The notes under the pieces are model-generated. The model was given only the letters and a program-made list of their open reading frames with translations, made no database searches and had not been told where the DNA came from. A DNA stretch of 14,268 bases from assembly GCA_003484545.1 (NCBI GenBank), contig DNCF01000149.1, forward strand, positions 1 through 14,268, in the 5' to 3' direction. Each line of letters opens with the position of its first letter. Position 1 is the first letter of the stretch. A program made the translations under genes and the position numbers. Shown one piece after another: positions 1-6,682 of this stretch. The stretch comes from Massilia sp. Its GTDB lineage: Bacteria > Pseudomonadota > Gammaproteobacteria > Burkholderiales > Burkholderiaceae_D.

Positions 1-263
1 GGCTTGGCCGCCGAAGTTGCCGCCGCAGGCTGCGCCGTCAGGCGCGCCTCCAGCTCGGCCACGCGCTGTTCGAGCGCCTCGAGCTTGGCGCGGGTCTTGG
101 CCAGCACCTGGGCCTGGATATCGAATTCCTCGCGCGTCACCAGGTCGAGCTTGGAAAAGCCCTGGGTCATCATCGCCTTGACGTTGCGTTCGATGTCCTT
201 AGCGGGCGAGCTTTCCATGGCCTGGTTGATTTTGCCCTGCAAGTCGTTGAAGAAGTTGTTCAT
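1..263 (-). CDS. ubiK: UbiK/YqiC (BMFP) family protein, 3' end off the window
   Basis: Partial gene reading leftward off the edge; 87 complete codons are visible. UbiK is an accessory factor for ubiquinone biosynthesis in proteobacteria, and the family (also called BMFP or DUF526) forms small coiled-coil trimers that bind membranes. The visible protein has an amphipathic N-terminus (MNNFFNDLQGKINQAM), then the family core LDLVTREEFDIQAQV at about residues 39-53, and a leucine/glutamate coiled coil (KLEALEQRVAELEARL) at about 60-75, followed by an Ala-rich tail. The family is usually 80-110 residues, so little is missing. Two in-frame ATGs exist, at 269 and 263. An AGGA lies 9 bases before the ATG at 263 but only 3 before the one at 269, so I prefer 263. 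The gene is divergent from the nitrogen operon, and an NtrC box sits 28 bases upstream of its start. Confidence 0.9.
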   Translation of the reverse strand, partial: MNNFFNDLQGKINQAMESSPAKDIERNVKAMMTQGFSKLDLVTREEFDIQAQVLAKTRAKLEALEQRVAELEARLTAQPAAATSAAK

Positions 264-290
264 GTCCATCTGTCCTAGTGTTCCGGCCGT

Positions 291-307
291 TGCACCACGC
301 TGGTGCG
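291..307. promoter_or_regulatory. NtrC binding site (enhancer)
   Basis: TGCACCACGCTGGTGCG matches the NtrC consensus TGCACC-N4-TGGTGCA with two intact palindromic half-sites and only the last base different. It is centred about 176 bases upstream of the predicted sigma-54 start, a normal distance for an NtrC enhancer. A lone right half-site, TGGTGC at 342-347, lies 41 bases further along, about four helical turns, and could support cooperative binding. A weak left half (CGCACC, 373-378) is also present. The same box lies within the leader of the leftward ubiK gene. Confidence 0.78.
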
Positions 308-447
308 AAATGATGTGCAGCGGGTGTGCAGCGGCCTGCTTTGGTGCGCCGTGACGCGACGTGCGGCGGCCACGCACCTCTTTGTACTTATTGAACCAGA
401 AGTGTGGCACCTGTATGAAAAATCAAGCACACGGGTGTCATCTTGAG

Positions 448-464
448 CTGGCACGCATTCTGCT
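448..464 (+). promoter_or_regulatory. Sigma-54 (RpoN) promoter of the porin-glnK-amtB operon
   Basis: CTGGCACGCATTCTGCT fits the -24/-12 consensus YTGGCACG-N4-TTGCW. The invariant GG is at 450-451 and the invariant GC at 462-463, separated by the required 10 bases. The predicted start of transcription is about 475, leaving a leader of about 66 bases before the porin ATG. The upstream NtrC box and the downstream glnK-amtB genes both agree with nitrogen-limitation control. Confidence 0.82.
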
Positions 465-540
465 ACAGGAAGAGTAAGCCGAATGACGCACAGATTGTAA
501 ACCGCATCGAACTCATTGTTCCAATAACAGGGGAATCGTC

Positions 541-1278
541 ATGAAAAGCAGGATGGCAGCAAGCGCGGCGGCGTTCACGCTGGTAGTAGCAGGCAGCAAC
601 CTGGCACGGGCGCAGGAAGCGCCGGCGCCCGAGCACCAGGTGAGCTACAACGCCGCGCTCACCAGCGAATACCGTTACCGCGGCCTGGCGCAGACGCGCT
701 TCGAACCGGCCCTGCAGGGCGGCGCCGACTACACCCACACGCCGAGCGGCTTCTACGCCGGCACCTGGCTCTCCACCATCAAGTGGATCGACGATGCCGG
801 CGGCGACGCGGAGGTCGAAGTCGACCTGTATGCCGGCAAGCGCGGCCAGCTCACCGACGCCATCAGCTACGACGTGGGCGGCCTGTACTACGTGTATCCG
901 TCGAATGGCCTGCCGACCAACGCCAACACCTTCGAGCTCTACGGCCAGCTGGGCTACGGCCCGGCCTACGTCAAGTATTCGCACGCGACCAGCAACCTGT
1001 TCGGGACCGCCGACAGCAAGGGTAGCGGCTACCTCGACATCGGCGCCAACGTCCCGGTCGCCGACAAGCTGGTGCTGAACCTGCACGCGGGACGCCAGCG
1101 CGTGAAGAACAACGGCGCCTACTCGTACAACGACTACAAGGTCGGCCTGAGCTACGACTTCGGCGTCGCCACCGCCTCGCTGGCCTGGGTCAAGGCAAAC
1201 ACCGACGCGTATGTGAGCCCGCGCGGCAAGAACCTCGGCAAATCGGCGGCCGTGTTTTCCGTATCAAAAACTTTCTGA
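541..1278 (+). CDS. TorF-family putative outer-membrane porin
   Basis: A 245-residue predicted outer-membrane beta-barrel. Residues 1-24 are a signal peptide (positively charged start, Ala-rich core, cleavage at ARA|QE). The mature part alternates aromatic and polar residues as in transmembrane beta strands (for example VSYNAALTSEYRYRGLAQ and FELYGQLGYGPAYVKYSH) and ends in SVSKTF, a C-terminal phenylalanine typical of BAM-inserted proteins. The sequence fits the conserved proteobacterial family TIGR02001 (TorF putative porin), whose substrate is unknown to me. The start is supported by AGGGGA six bases upstream. It is the first gene after the sigma-54 promoter and only 13 bases before glnK, so it is probably co-transcribed with the ammonium genes. 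I infer a role in passage of ammonium or another small nitrogen compound across the outer membrane; this is not shown by the sequence. Confidence 0.85.
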   Translation: MKSRMAASAAAFTLVVAGSNLARAQEAPAPEHQVSYNAALTSEYRYRGLAQTRFEPALQGGADYTHTPSGFYAGTWLSTIKWIDDAGGDAEVEVDLYAGKRGQLTDAISYDVGGLYYVYPSNGLPTNANTFELYGQLGYGPAYVKYSHATSNLFGTADSKGSGYLDIGANVPVADKLVLNLHAGRQRVKNNGAYSYNDYKVGLSYDFGVATASLAWVKANTDAYVSPRGKNLGKSAAVFSVSKTF

Positions 1279-1291
1279 AAGAGGCAACACC

Positions 1292-1630
1292 ATGAAACTG
1301 ATTACCGCCATCATCAAGCCCTTCAAGCTCGACGAAGTGCGCGAGGCCCTGTCCGAGATCAACGTGCAGGGCATGACGGTGACCGAAGTGAAAGGCTTCG
1401 GCCGCCAGAAGGGCCACACCGAGCTCTACCGCGGCGCCGAGTACGTGGTCGACTTCCTGCCGAAAATCAAGATCGAAGCGGCCGTCGACGATGCCGTGAT
1501 CGACCAGGTGATCGACGCCATCCAGGGCGCCGCCCGCACCGGCAAGATCGGCGACGGCAAGATCTTCGTCTCCGACCTCAACCAGGTCATCCGTATCCGT
1601 ACCGGCGAGACCGGCAACGACGCACTGTAA
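1292..1630 (+). CDS. glnK: Nitrogen regulatory protein P-II (GlnK)
   Basis: A 112-residue P-II signal protein, full length for the family. P-II trimers bind ATP/ADP and 2-oxoglutarate and report nitrogen status; GlnK plugs AmtB when nitrogen is plentiful. The T-loop signature YRGAEY (46-51) is intact, with Tyr51 as the uridylylation site for GlnD. The B-loop/C-terminal signature TGKIGDGKIFV (83-93), which binds nucleotide, is also intact. An AAAGAGG seven bases upstream supports the start. It lies 13 bases after the porin and 10 bases before amtB. The glnK-amtB pairing argues for GlnK rather than GlnB, although sequence alone does not separate the two cleanly. Confidence 0.95.
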   Translation: MKLITAIIKPFKLDEVREALSEINVQGMTVTEVKGFGRQKGHTELYRGAEYVVDFLPKIKIEAAVDDAVIDQVIDAIQGAARTGKIGDGKIFVSDLNQVIRIRTGETGNDAL

Positions 1631-1640
1631 GGGAACCCCG

Positions 1641-3044
1641 ATGAAAACGATAACGAGCAAGATTCTCGCCGCCGCGCTCGGCCTGGGCCTGGCGCTGCCG
1701 GCCATGGCCGCGCCCACCATCAACAAGGGCGACACCGCCTGGATGTTCGTCGCCACGCTGCTGGTGATCATGATGTCGATCCCGGGCCTGGCGCTGTTCT
1801 ACGGCGGCCTGGTGCGCGCCAAGAACATGCTGTCGGTGCTGCTGCAGGTCTTCATGATCTTCTCCCTGATCATCGTGCTGTGGTGCCTGTATGGCTACTC
1901 GCTGGCCTTTACCGGCGGCAGCGCCTTCATCGGCGGCTTCGACCGCGCGTTCCTGAACGGCATCTACGATCCGGTCAGTGGCGTGTTCAGCATGGCTGCG
2001 ACCTTCAGCAAGGAAACGATGATCCCCGAGTTCATCTTCGTCGCCTTCCAGGGCACCTTTGCCGCGATCACCTGCGGCCTGATCGTCGGCGCCTTTGCCG
2101 AGCGCGCGCGCTTCGCCGCCGTGCTGCTGTTCGTCGTGATCTGGTTCACCTTCGGCTACCTGCCGATCGCGCACATGGTCTGGTTCTGGGCCGGTCCCGA
2201 CGCCATCACCGACGCCGCCTCGCTGGCCAGCGTCACGGCCGATGCCGGCTGGCTGTGGCAGCAGGGCGCGCTCGACTTCGCCGGCGGCACCGTGGTCCAC
2301 ATCAACGCGGCGGTGGCTGGCCTGGTCGGCGCCTACGTGATCGGCAAGCGCGTCGGCTACGGCCGCGAATCGATGGCGCCGCACTCGATGACCATGACCA
2401 TGATCGGCGCCTCGCTGCTGTGGGTCGGCTGGTTCGGCTTCAACGCCGGCTCGGCGCTGGAAGCGGGCGACGTCGCCGCCCTGGCCTTCATCAACACCCT
2501 GCTGGCCACCGCCGCCGCCACCGTCGCCTGGACCTTCGGCGAATGGGCGACCAAGGGCAAGCCCTCGATGCTGGGCGGCGCCTCGGGCGCGGTCTCGGGC
2601 CTGGTGGCGATCACCCCGGCCGCCGGTTTCGTCGGCCCGATGGGCGCGTTGGTCATCGGCCTGGTCGGCGGCCTGGTCTGCCTGTGGGGCGTGAACGGCC
2701 TCAAGCGCATGCTGCGCGTGGACGATTCGCTCGACGTGTTCGGCGTGCACGGTGTCGGCGGCATCGTCGGCGCCCTGCTGACCGGCGTGTTCGCCTCGCC
2801 CGAACTGGGCGGGCAGGGCGTCTGGGACTATGTCGCCAACAAGGCGTCGAGCGAGCCGTACTCGATCGCCCACCAGCTGTGGGTGCAGCTGGAGGCGGTC
2901 GGCGTGACCATCATCTGGTCGGCCGTGGTCGCGTATGTCGCCTTCAAGCTGGTCGACCTGGCGATCGGCCTGCGCGTGACCGAAGAGCAGGAACGCGAGG
3001 GCCTGGACCTTACCAGCCACGGCGAAAGGGCGTACCATTCCTGA
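1641..3044 (+). CDS. amtB: Ammonium transporter AmtB
   Basis: A 467-residue inner-membrane ammonium channel of the Amt/Rh family, with a cleavable signal peptide (residues 1-23, AMA|AP) and the usual 11 membrane helices. The pore residues are all present when aligned by eye to E. coli AmtB. The twin histidines are His220 and His370, with the same 150-residue spacing as His168/His318. The recruitment-site residues are Phe140, Trp181, Ser271 and Phe267, with Asp212 in the LDFAGGTVVH motif. The C-terminal tail GLRVTEEQEREGLDLTSHGE is the conserved cytosolic segment that contacts GlnK. Between Trp181 and Asp212 there are about 19 more residues than in E. coli, an enlarged periplasmic loop. AAGGGA lies eight bases before the start. 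It is the last gene of the nitrogen operon and is followed by a terminator. Confidence 0.96.
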   Translation: MKTITSKILAAALGLGLALPAMAAPTINKGDTAWMFVATLLVIMMSIPGLALFYGGLVRAKNMLSVLLQVFMIFSLIIVLWCLYGYSLAFTGGSAFIGGFDRAFLNGIYDPVSGVFSMAATFSKETMIPEFIFVAFQGTFAAITCGLIVGAFAERARFAAVLLFVVIWFTFGYLPIAHMVWFWAGPDAITDAASLASVTADAGWLWQQGALDFAGGTVVHINAAVAGLVGAYVIGKRVGYGRESMAPHSMTMTMIGASLLWVGWFGFNAGSALEAGDVAALAFINTLLATAAATVAWTFGEWATKGKPSMLGGASGAVSGLVAITPAAGFVGPMGALVIGLVGGLVCLWGVNGLKRMLRVDDSLDVFGVHGVGGIVGALLTGVFASPELGGQGVWDYVANKASSEPYSIAHQLWVQLEAVGVTIIWSAVVAYVAFKLVDLAIGLRVTEEQEREGLDLTSHGERAYHS

Positions 3045-3063
3045 TAGCCGCGAGCCGGTAGCG

Positions 3064-3092
3064 AAAAGGGCGTCCTGCGGGACGCCTTTTTT
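3064..3092 (+). terminator. Intrinsic terminator after amtB
   Basis: GGCGTCC (3069-3075) pairs perfectly with GGACGCC (3080-3086) around a TGCG loop and is followed by six T (3087-3092). The preceding AAAA run could give some terminator activity on the other strand too. It closes the porin-glnK-amtB unit. Confidence 0.92.
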
Positions 3093-3120
3093 GCGTGCGG
3101 GCCCGGCGCCCCTTTAAAAT
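3091..3120 (+). promoter_or_regulatory. Candidate sigma-70 promoter of gshA
   Basis: TAAAAT at 3115-3120 matches the -10 consensus in 5 of 6 positions. A weak -35 (TTGCGT, 3091-3096, 3 of 6) lies 18 bases before it and overlaps the end of the amtB terminator. Transcription would begin near 3127, with a leader of about 54 bases. The support is mainly the -10 and the fact that gshA follows a strong terminator and so needs its own promoter. Confidence 0.45.
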
Positions 3121-3180
3121 GGCTGCATTGCCCCCAGATAAGGGCACTCATTGCCAAGAAGCCAATTAAGGACGCCCCAC

Positions 3181-4482
3181 ATGGTTCCGCACCTCGCCAC
3201 CGCCTTGACCGGCCCGCTGCTCGACCTGGAAAAGAAGATTCTCGATGCCACGCCGGCCATCGAGCGCTGGTTCCGCCTCGAGTGGCAGGAGCATACGCCG
3301 CCGTTTTATTGCTCGGTCGACCTGCGCAATGCCGGCTACAAGCTGGCGCCGGTCGACACCAACCTGTTCCCGGGCGGCTTCCACCACCTGGCCACCGAAA
3401 TGTTGCCCCTGACTGTGCAGGCGGCGATGGCGGCCATCGACAAGTATTGCCCGGACGCGCGCAACCTGCTGCTGGTGCCGGAAACCCACACGCGCAATCC
3501 GCAATACCTGCAGAACGTCGCGCGCCTGATGCAGATCTTCCGCCAGACCGGCCTGCACGTGCGGCTCGGTTCGCTGTCGCCGGAAGTGACCCAGCCGACG
3601 CCGCTGGCGCTGCCGGACGGGAACATGCTGGTGGTCGAGCCGCTGGTGCGCTCGCCCAACGGGCGCCGCCTGGGCCTGGCTGACTTCGATCCCTGCACCA
3701 TCCTGCTGAACAACGACTTGTCGGCGGGCATTCCTTCGATCCTGGAAAACGTGCACGAGCAGTCGCTGCTGCCGCCCCTGCATGCGGGCTGGGCGCTGCG
3801 CCGCAAGAGCAACCACCTGAAGGCGCTCGACGAAGTGGCAAAGAAGTTCGGCAAGCTGATTGACATCGACCCCTGGATGGTCAACCCACTGCATGCGAAA
3901 GTCAGCGAAGTCGACCTCGAGCACGACCAGGGGACCGAGGCGCTGGCCGACGCCGTTTCCTCGCTGCTCTCGAAGATCAAGAAGAAGTACAAGGAATACG
4001 GCATGAAGGAGCAGAAGCCCTTCGTGATCGTGAAGCCGGACGCCGGCACCTACGGCATGGGCGTCACGACGATCAAGGACGCCAGCGAAGTGCGCGACCT
4101 GTCCCTGAAGCAGCGCGCGAAAATGTCGGTGATCAAGGACGGCGTGGCCGTGACCGACCTCATCGTGCAGGAGGGCGTGCCGACTTTCGAAAGCATCGAC
4201 GACGCCGTGGCCGAGCCGGTGGTCTACATGATCGATCGCTACGTGGTGGGCGGCTTCTACCGCGTGCACGCCGAGCGCGGCGTCGACCAGAACCTGAACG
4301 CGCCGGGCTCGCAGTTCGTGCCGCTGGCTTTTGCCCAGCAGCATGCGGTGCCGGACCTGAAGGCCAAACCCGGCACGGCGGCGCCGAACCGCTTCTACGT
4401 GTACGGCGTGGTGGCGCGCCTGGGCCTGCTGGCGGCCTCGCTCGAGATGGAGCGCACGGATCCGAATCCGGAAGTGTATTAA
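3181..4482 (+). CDS. gshA: Glutamate-cysteine ligase, Acidithiobacillus type (GshA)
   Basis: A 433-residue enzyme for the first step of glutathione synthesis, joining glutamate and cysteine with ATP in the cytoplasm. It resembles the GshA family first named from Acidithiobacillus ferrooxidans (PF08886/TIGR02049), not the E. coli GshA fold. Recognisable blocks are PVDTNLFPGGFHHL (57-70), the glycine-rich ATP-grasp-like segment FVIVKPDAGTYGMGV (281-295), VQEGVPT (329-335) and the GGFYRVHAERGVDQNLN region (357-373). ATG 3181 is chosen because AAGGA lies eight bases upstream; a TTG at 3151 in the same frame has no comparable ribosome site. The gene stands alone between two intrinsic terminators. 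gshB is about 1.2 kb downstream, beyond a repeat element and an oppositely oriented methyltransferase. Confidence 0.93.
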   Translation: MVPHLATALTGPLLDLEKKILDATPAIERWFRLEWQEHTPPFYCSVDLRNAGYKLAPVDTNLFPGGFHHLATEMLPLTVQAAMAAIDKYCPDARNLLLVPETHTRNPQYLQNVARLMQIFRQTGLHVRLGSLSPEVTQPTPLALPDGNMLVVEPLVRSPNGRRLGLADFDPCTILLNNDLSAGIPSILENVHEQSLLPPLHAGWALRRKSNHLKALDEVAKKFGKLIDIDPWMVNPLHAKVSEVDLEHDQGTEALADAVSSLLSKIKKKYKEYGMKEQKPFVIVKPDAGTYGMGVTTIKDASEVRDLSLKQRAKMSVIKDGVAVTDLIVQEGVPTFESIDDAVAEPVVYMIDRYVVGGFYRVHAERGVDQNLNAPGSQFVPLAFAQQHAVPDLKAKPGTAAPNRFYVYGVVARLGLLAASLEMERTDPNPEVY

Positions 4483-4486
4483 GCGG

Positions 4487-4512
4487 AAAGGGACCTCGAC
4501 GGTCCCTTTTTT
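4487..4512 (+). terminator. Intrinsic terminator after gshA
   Basis: GGGACC (4490-4495) and GGTCCC (4501-4506) form a 6-bp stem, extended by AAA/TTT, with a TCGAC loop and six T at 4507-4512. It begins five bases after the gshA stop codon. Confidence 0.92.
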
Positions 4513-4531
4513 CATGGGCTCGCGAGGGCAT

Positions 4532-4714
4532 GTAGGGTGGGCACCCTGTGCCCACGCGTTGCGTGCGCATCCTTTTTACGTTGGCTAGAACTTGTCGCCC
4601 GCTAACGTTACCTCGGCTCCGCTTTGCGTCCATCGCACACTTTGCGGGCGACACGTCGCTGTACGCGACTACCGGCCAGGTGCGTAACGCGTGGGCACGG
4701 CGTGCCCACCCTAC
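4532..4714. repeat. 183-bp MITE-like intergenic palindromic element
   Basis: The ends are 29-base inverted repeats, 4532-4560 and 4686-4714, differing at two positions; both read inward from GTAGGGTGGGCAC. Each end is itself a palindrome (GGGCAC-N3-GTGCCC). Inside is a second perfect inverted repeat, TGTCGCCCGC (4593-4602) against GCGGGCGACA (4644-4653), and a TAACGTTA palindrome at 4603-4610. There is no convincing protein: the short open frames crossing it have no initiation site or family resemblance. Terminal inverted repeats with no coding capacity suggest a MITE or REP-like (REPIN) dispersed element. I see no clear target-site duplication at its edges. Together with the flanking bases it fills most of the 318-base gene-free stretch 4483-4800. 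Confidence 0.75.
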
Positions 4715-4775
4715 GGGGTTGCTGCAACGGTCATGTGTTCGTCGAACGCGCGGGCGGCGCAACCGGTGCGTGATT

Positions 4776-4804
4776 GACGCGTTGGGTGCAGCCATCCACC
4801 CTAC
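4776..4804. repeat. Divergent copy of the element's terminal repeat
   Basis: This stretch aligns along its length with the right end of the 183-bp element (4686-4714), sharing ACGCG, TGGG and the terminal CCACCCTAC with changes in the palindrome centre. It can still form a small hairpin (GGGTG/CACCC). Its last bases include the stop codon of the leftward methyltransferase gene. The 61 bases between the two repeats (4715-4775) show nothing I can name. Confidence 0.55.
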
Positions 4805-5514
4805 AGCTTTTTCCTGCACATGTAGATGAACTGCGAGCGCAGCGGCGGCGCCGCGCTGGCCAGGATCTCGGTCACCAGGGCAGGCAGGCCGGCCAGGGCG
4901 CGGCCAATGGGCGGGACCAGCAGCAGGGTCTGGTATTGCTGGCGCTCGCCGGGCCAGAAGCCGTCGAGTTCCTCGCGCGTGACGCGCCGCACGTGCGGGT
5001 TCTTCGGGTTGTTGTAGCGGAAGTCGAACACCATGCACCAGCCGCCGGGTTTCAGCAGGCGCCACATGTCGGCCGCGAGCTGCTGGCGCATGCCGGGATC
5101 GAGGTAGGACGAGAACACGGTTTGCGCGGTGACCAGGTCGCTGTTGCCGGCCGGCAGCGCCGACAGCGCGCCGCAATGCCAGCCCACACCGGGCGCGGTG
5201 CGCGCGGCGGCGATGTCGAGCCGGTCCTGCTGGAACTCGGTGCCGGTGAGGTTGGCGGGCGTGGCCCCCCAGTCGATCAACTGGCGCAGGAAGGCGCCGG
5301 TGCCGCAGCCGACGTCCACCACCCGCACATGGGTGAGATCGGTGCCGACGGTGGAGACCAGCATGCGCGCGAGCACGCGTGCACGCATGGCTTGCTGGCA
5401 AACGACGTCGGGCCGGTGCCAGGCATGGCGCGCCAGCGCGGCGCTGCCGTGCCAGCCGCGGTACGCGCGCGCGATGCGTTCCTGTTCGGCCTGCTGGTCG
5501 AGTTGAACGTCCAT
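4801..5514 (-). CDS. Class I SAM-dependent methyltransferase, substrate unknown
   Basis: A 237-residue cytosolic protein with a Rossmann methyltransferase fold. Motif I VVDVGCGTG (65-73) binds S-adenosylmethionine. An acidic residue follows strand 2 (Glu93, in TGTEFQQDRL), motif IV-like sequence is at 127-139 (LVTAQTVFSSYLD), and LKPGGW (154-159) precedes strand 5. The segment DFRYNNPKNPHVRRVTREEL (164-183) resembles, from memory, methyltransferases found in polysaccharide or O-antigen clusters, but I cannot assign a substrate. AAGGA lies seven bases before the ATG at 5514, so the start is well supported. The gene is opposed to its neighbours and sits between gshA and gshB next to repeat elements, and its TAG stop lies inside a repeat copy. 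Its base composition does not look foreign. Confidence 0.85.
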   Translation of the reverse strand: MDVQLDQQAEQERIARAYRGWHGSAALARHAWHRPDVVCQQAMRARVLARMLVSTVGTDLTHVRVVDVGCGTGAFLRQLIDWGATPANLTGTEFQQDRLDIAAARTAPGVGWHCGALSALPAGNSDLVTAQTVFSSYLDPGMRQQLAADMWRLLKPGGWCMVFDFRYNNPKNPHVRRVTREELDGFWPGERQQYQTLLLVPPIGRALAGLPALVTEILASAAPPLRSQFIYMCRKKL

Positions 5515-5657
5515 GCTGCCATCCTTGCGCAGCTAACCGAAAGGGATTTGCGCACGCTCAGGCATGTGTGCGATCCGATGCACTGTTTATCGGCGCAGTT
5601 CGCTTGCCCGCGGGAGGCCGGCCAGGCCGCTCGGCCGCGCGGTTTCGGGTTTCCAGC

Positions 5658-5663
5658 TAAAAT
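5658..5663 (+). promoter_or_regulatory. Candidate -10 box upstream of gshB
   Basis: TAAAAT matches the -10 consensus in 5 of 6 positions and is placed to start transcription near 5670. The leader would then be only about 11 bases to ATG 5681 or about 23 bases to ATG 5693. I cannot see a good -35. The rest of the 166-base gap between the divergent methyltransferase and gshB (5515-5680) shows only GC-rich sequence with GGCC repeats. Confidence 0.35.
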
Positions 5664-5692
5664 CGTGGGCATTACCTTCGATGGACACACCC

Positions 5693-6652
5693 ATGAAAAT
5701 CGCTTTCCTCGCCGATCCCTTATCCGGTTTCAAGATCTACAAGGACTCGACCTTCGCCATGATGCGCGAGGCGGCGCGGCGCGGCCATGAAGTCTATGCC
5801 TTCCAGCAGCGCGACATGGCGCTGGAAGACGGCGTCGTTACCGCCGAGGTCGCGCGCATCCACCTGACCGGCGAGCAGGATCCCTGGTACCGCGCCGACG
5901 AGGCGCACGACATCCGTTTGTCGAGCCTGGACGCGATCATCGAGCGCAAGGACCCGCCGTTCGACATGGAATACGTCTACGGCACCTATCTGCTGGAACT
6001 GGCGGAAAAGCAGGGCGCGCGCGTGTTCAACAAGCCGTCCGCGATCCGCGACCACAACGAAAAGCTCGCAATCGGCCAGTTCAGCCAATTCACCTCGCCG
6101 ACCCTGGTCTCGTCGTCCGAGCAACGCCTGCGCGCCTTCCACGCCAAGCATGGCGACGTGATCTTCAAGCCGCTCGACGGCATGGGCGGCACCGGCATCT
6201 TCCGCGTCAAGCACGACGCCATGAACCTGGGCGCGATCATCGAAACCCTGAGCGATAACGGAAAACGCACCATTATGGTGCAGCGCTACATCCCGGACAT
6301 CGTCAAGGGCGACAAGCGCATCCTGGTCATCGGCGGCAAGCCGGTGCCGTTCGCGCTGGCGCGCATTCCGCAGGGTACCGAAGTGCGTGGCAACCTGGCT
6401 GCCGGCGGCATCGGCGTGGCCCAGCCGATCACCGAGCGCGACCGCCAGATCGCCGAAGCCATCGGCCCCATGCTGGCCGAGCGTGGGCTGTTGCTGGTAG
6501 GATTAGATGTGATTGGCGATTTCCTGACCGAGGTGAATGTCACCAGCCCGACCTGCTTCCAGGAGATCACCGACCAGACCGGTTTCGACGTGGCTGCGAT
6601 GTTCATCGACGCGGTCGAACAGCAGGTAGTGGGCAACCAAGCGGGAAAATAA
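5693..6652 (+). CDS. gshB: Glutathione synthetase (GshB)
   Basis: A 319-residue ATP-grasp enzyme that adds glycine to gamma-glutamylcysteine to make glutathione; E. coli GshB has 316 residues. Visible family blocks are the N-terminal MKIAFLADPLSGFKIYKDST, NKPSAIRDHNEKL (113-125), the ATP-binding KPLDGMGG (159-166), QRYIP (197-201), KRILV (208-212), the Arg-Gly loop RGNLAAGG (232-239) and the metal-binding EVNVTSPTC (280-288). I chose ATG 5693 because the family begins with this hydrophobic strand and a GGA lies seven bases upstream. ATG 5681 (four residues longer, MDTP) is a possible alternative. The frame is open further back to 5564, but that part does not resemble the family. It is the first gene of a rightward run with the PTS genes, 30 bases before the EIIA gene. 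Confidence 0.95.
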   Translation: MKIAFLADPLSGFKIYKDSTFAMMREAARRGHEVYAFQQRDMALEDGVVTAEVARIHLTGEQDPWYRADEAHDIRLSSLDAIIERKDPPFDMEYVYGTYLLELAEKQGARVFNKPSAIRDHNEKLAIGQFSQFTSPTLVSSSEQRLRAFHAKHGDVIFKPLDGMGGTGIFRVKHDAMNLGAIIETLSDNGKRTIMVQRYIPDIVKGDKRILVIGGKPVPFALARIPQGTEVRGNLAAGGIGVAQPITERDRQIAEAIGPMLAERGLLLVGLDVIGDFLTEVNVTSPTCFQEITDQTGFDVAAMFIDAVEQQVVGNQAGK

Positions 6653-6682
6653 GCAGGCAAATCAGCGGGAACATACGACATC

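Noticed and set aside
1587..3038. Long open frame antisense to amtB (483 codons)
   Set aside because: Its composition is His/Arg/Asp/Gln-rich, typical of the antisense frame of a high-GC gene, and the amtB frame has clear family motifs.
3151..3180. TTG start ten codons upstream for gshA
   Set aside because: ATG 3181 has AAGGA at ideal spacing; the TTG has none.
4483..4800. CRISPR array or tRNA in the gene-free stretch
   Set aside because: The repeats are inverted and few, with no regular spacers, and no cloverleaf or T-loop sequence is seen.
4548..4829. Short open frame through the repeat region
   Set aside because: It runs through inverted repeats, has no ribosome site and no family resemblance, so I treat the region as non-coding.
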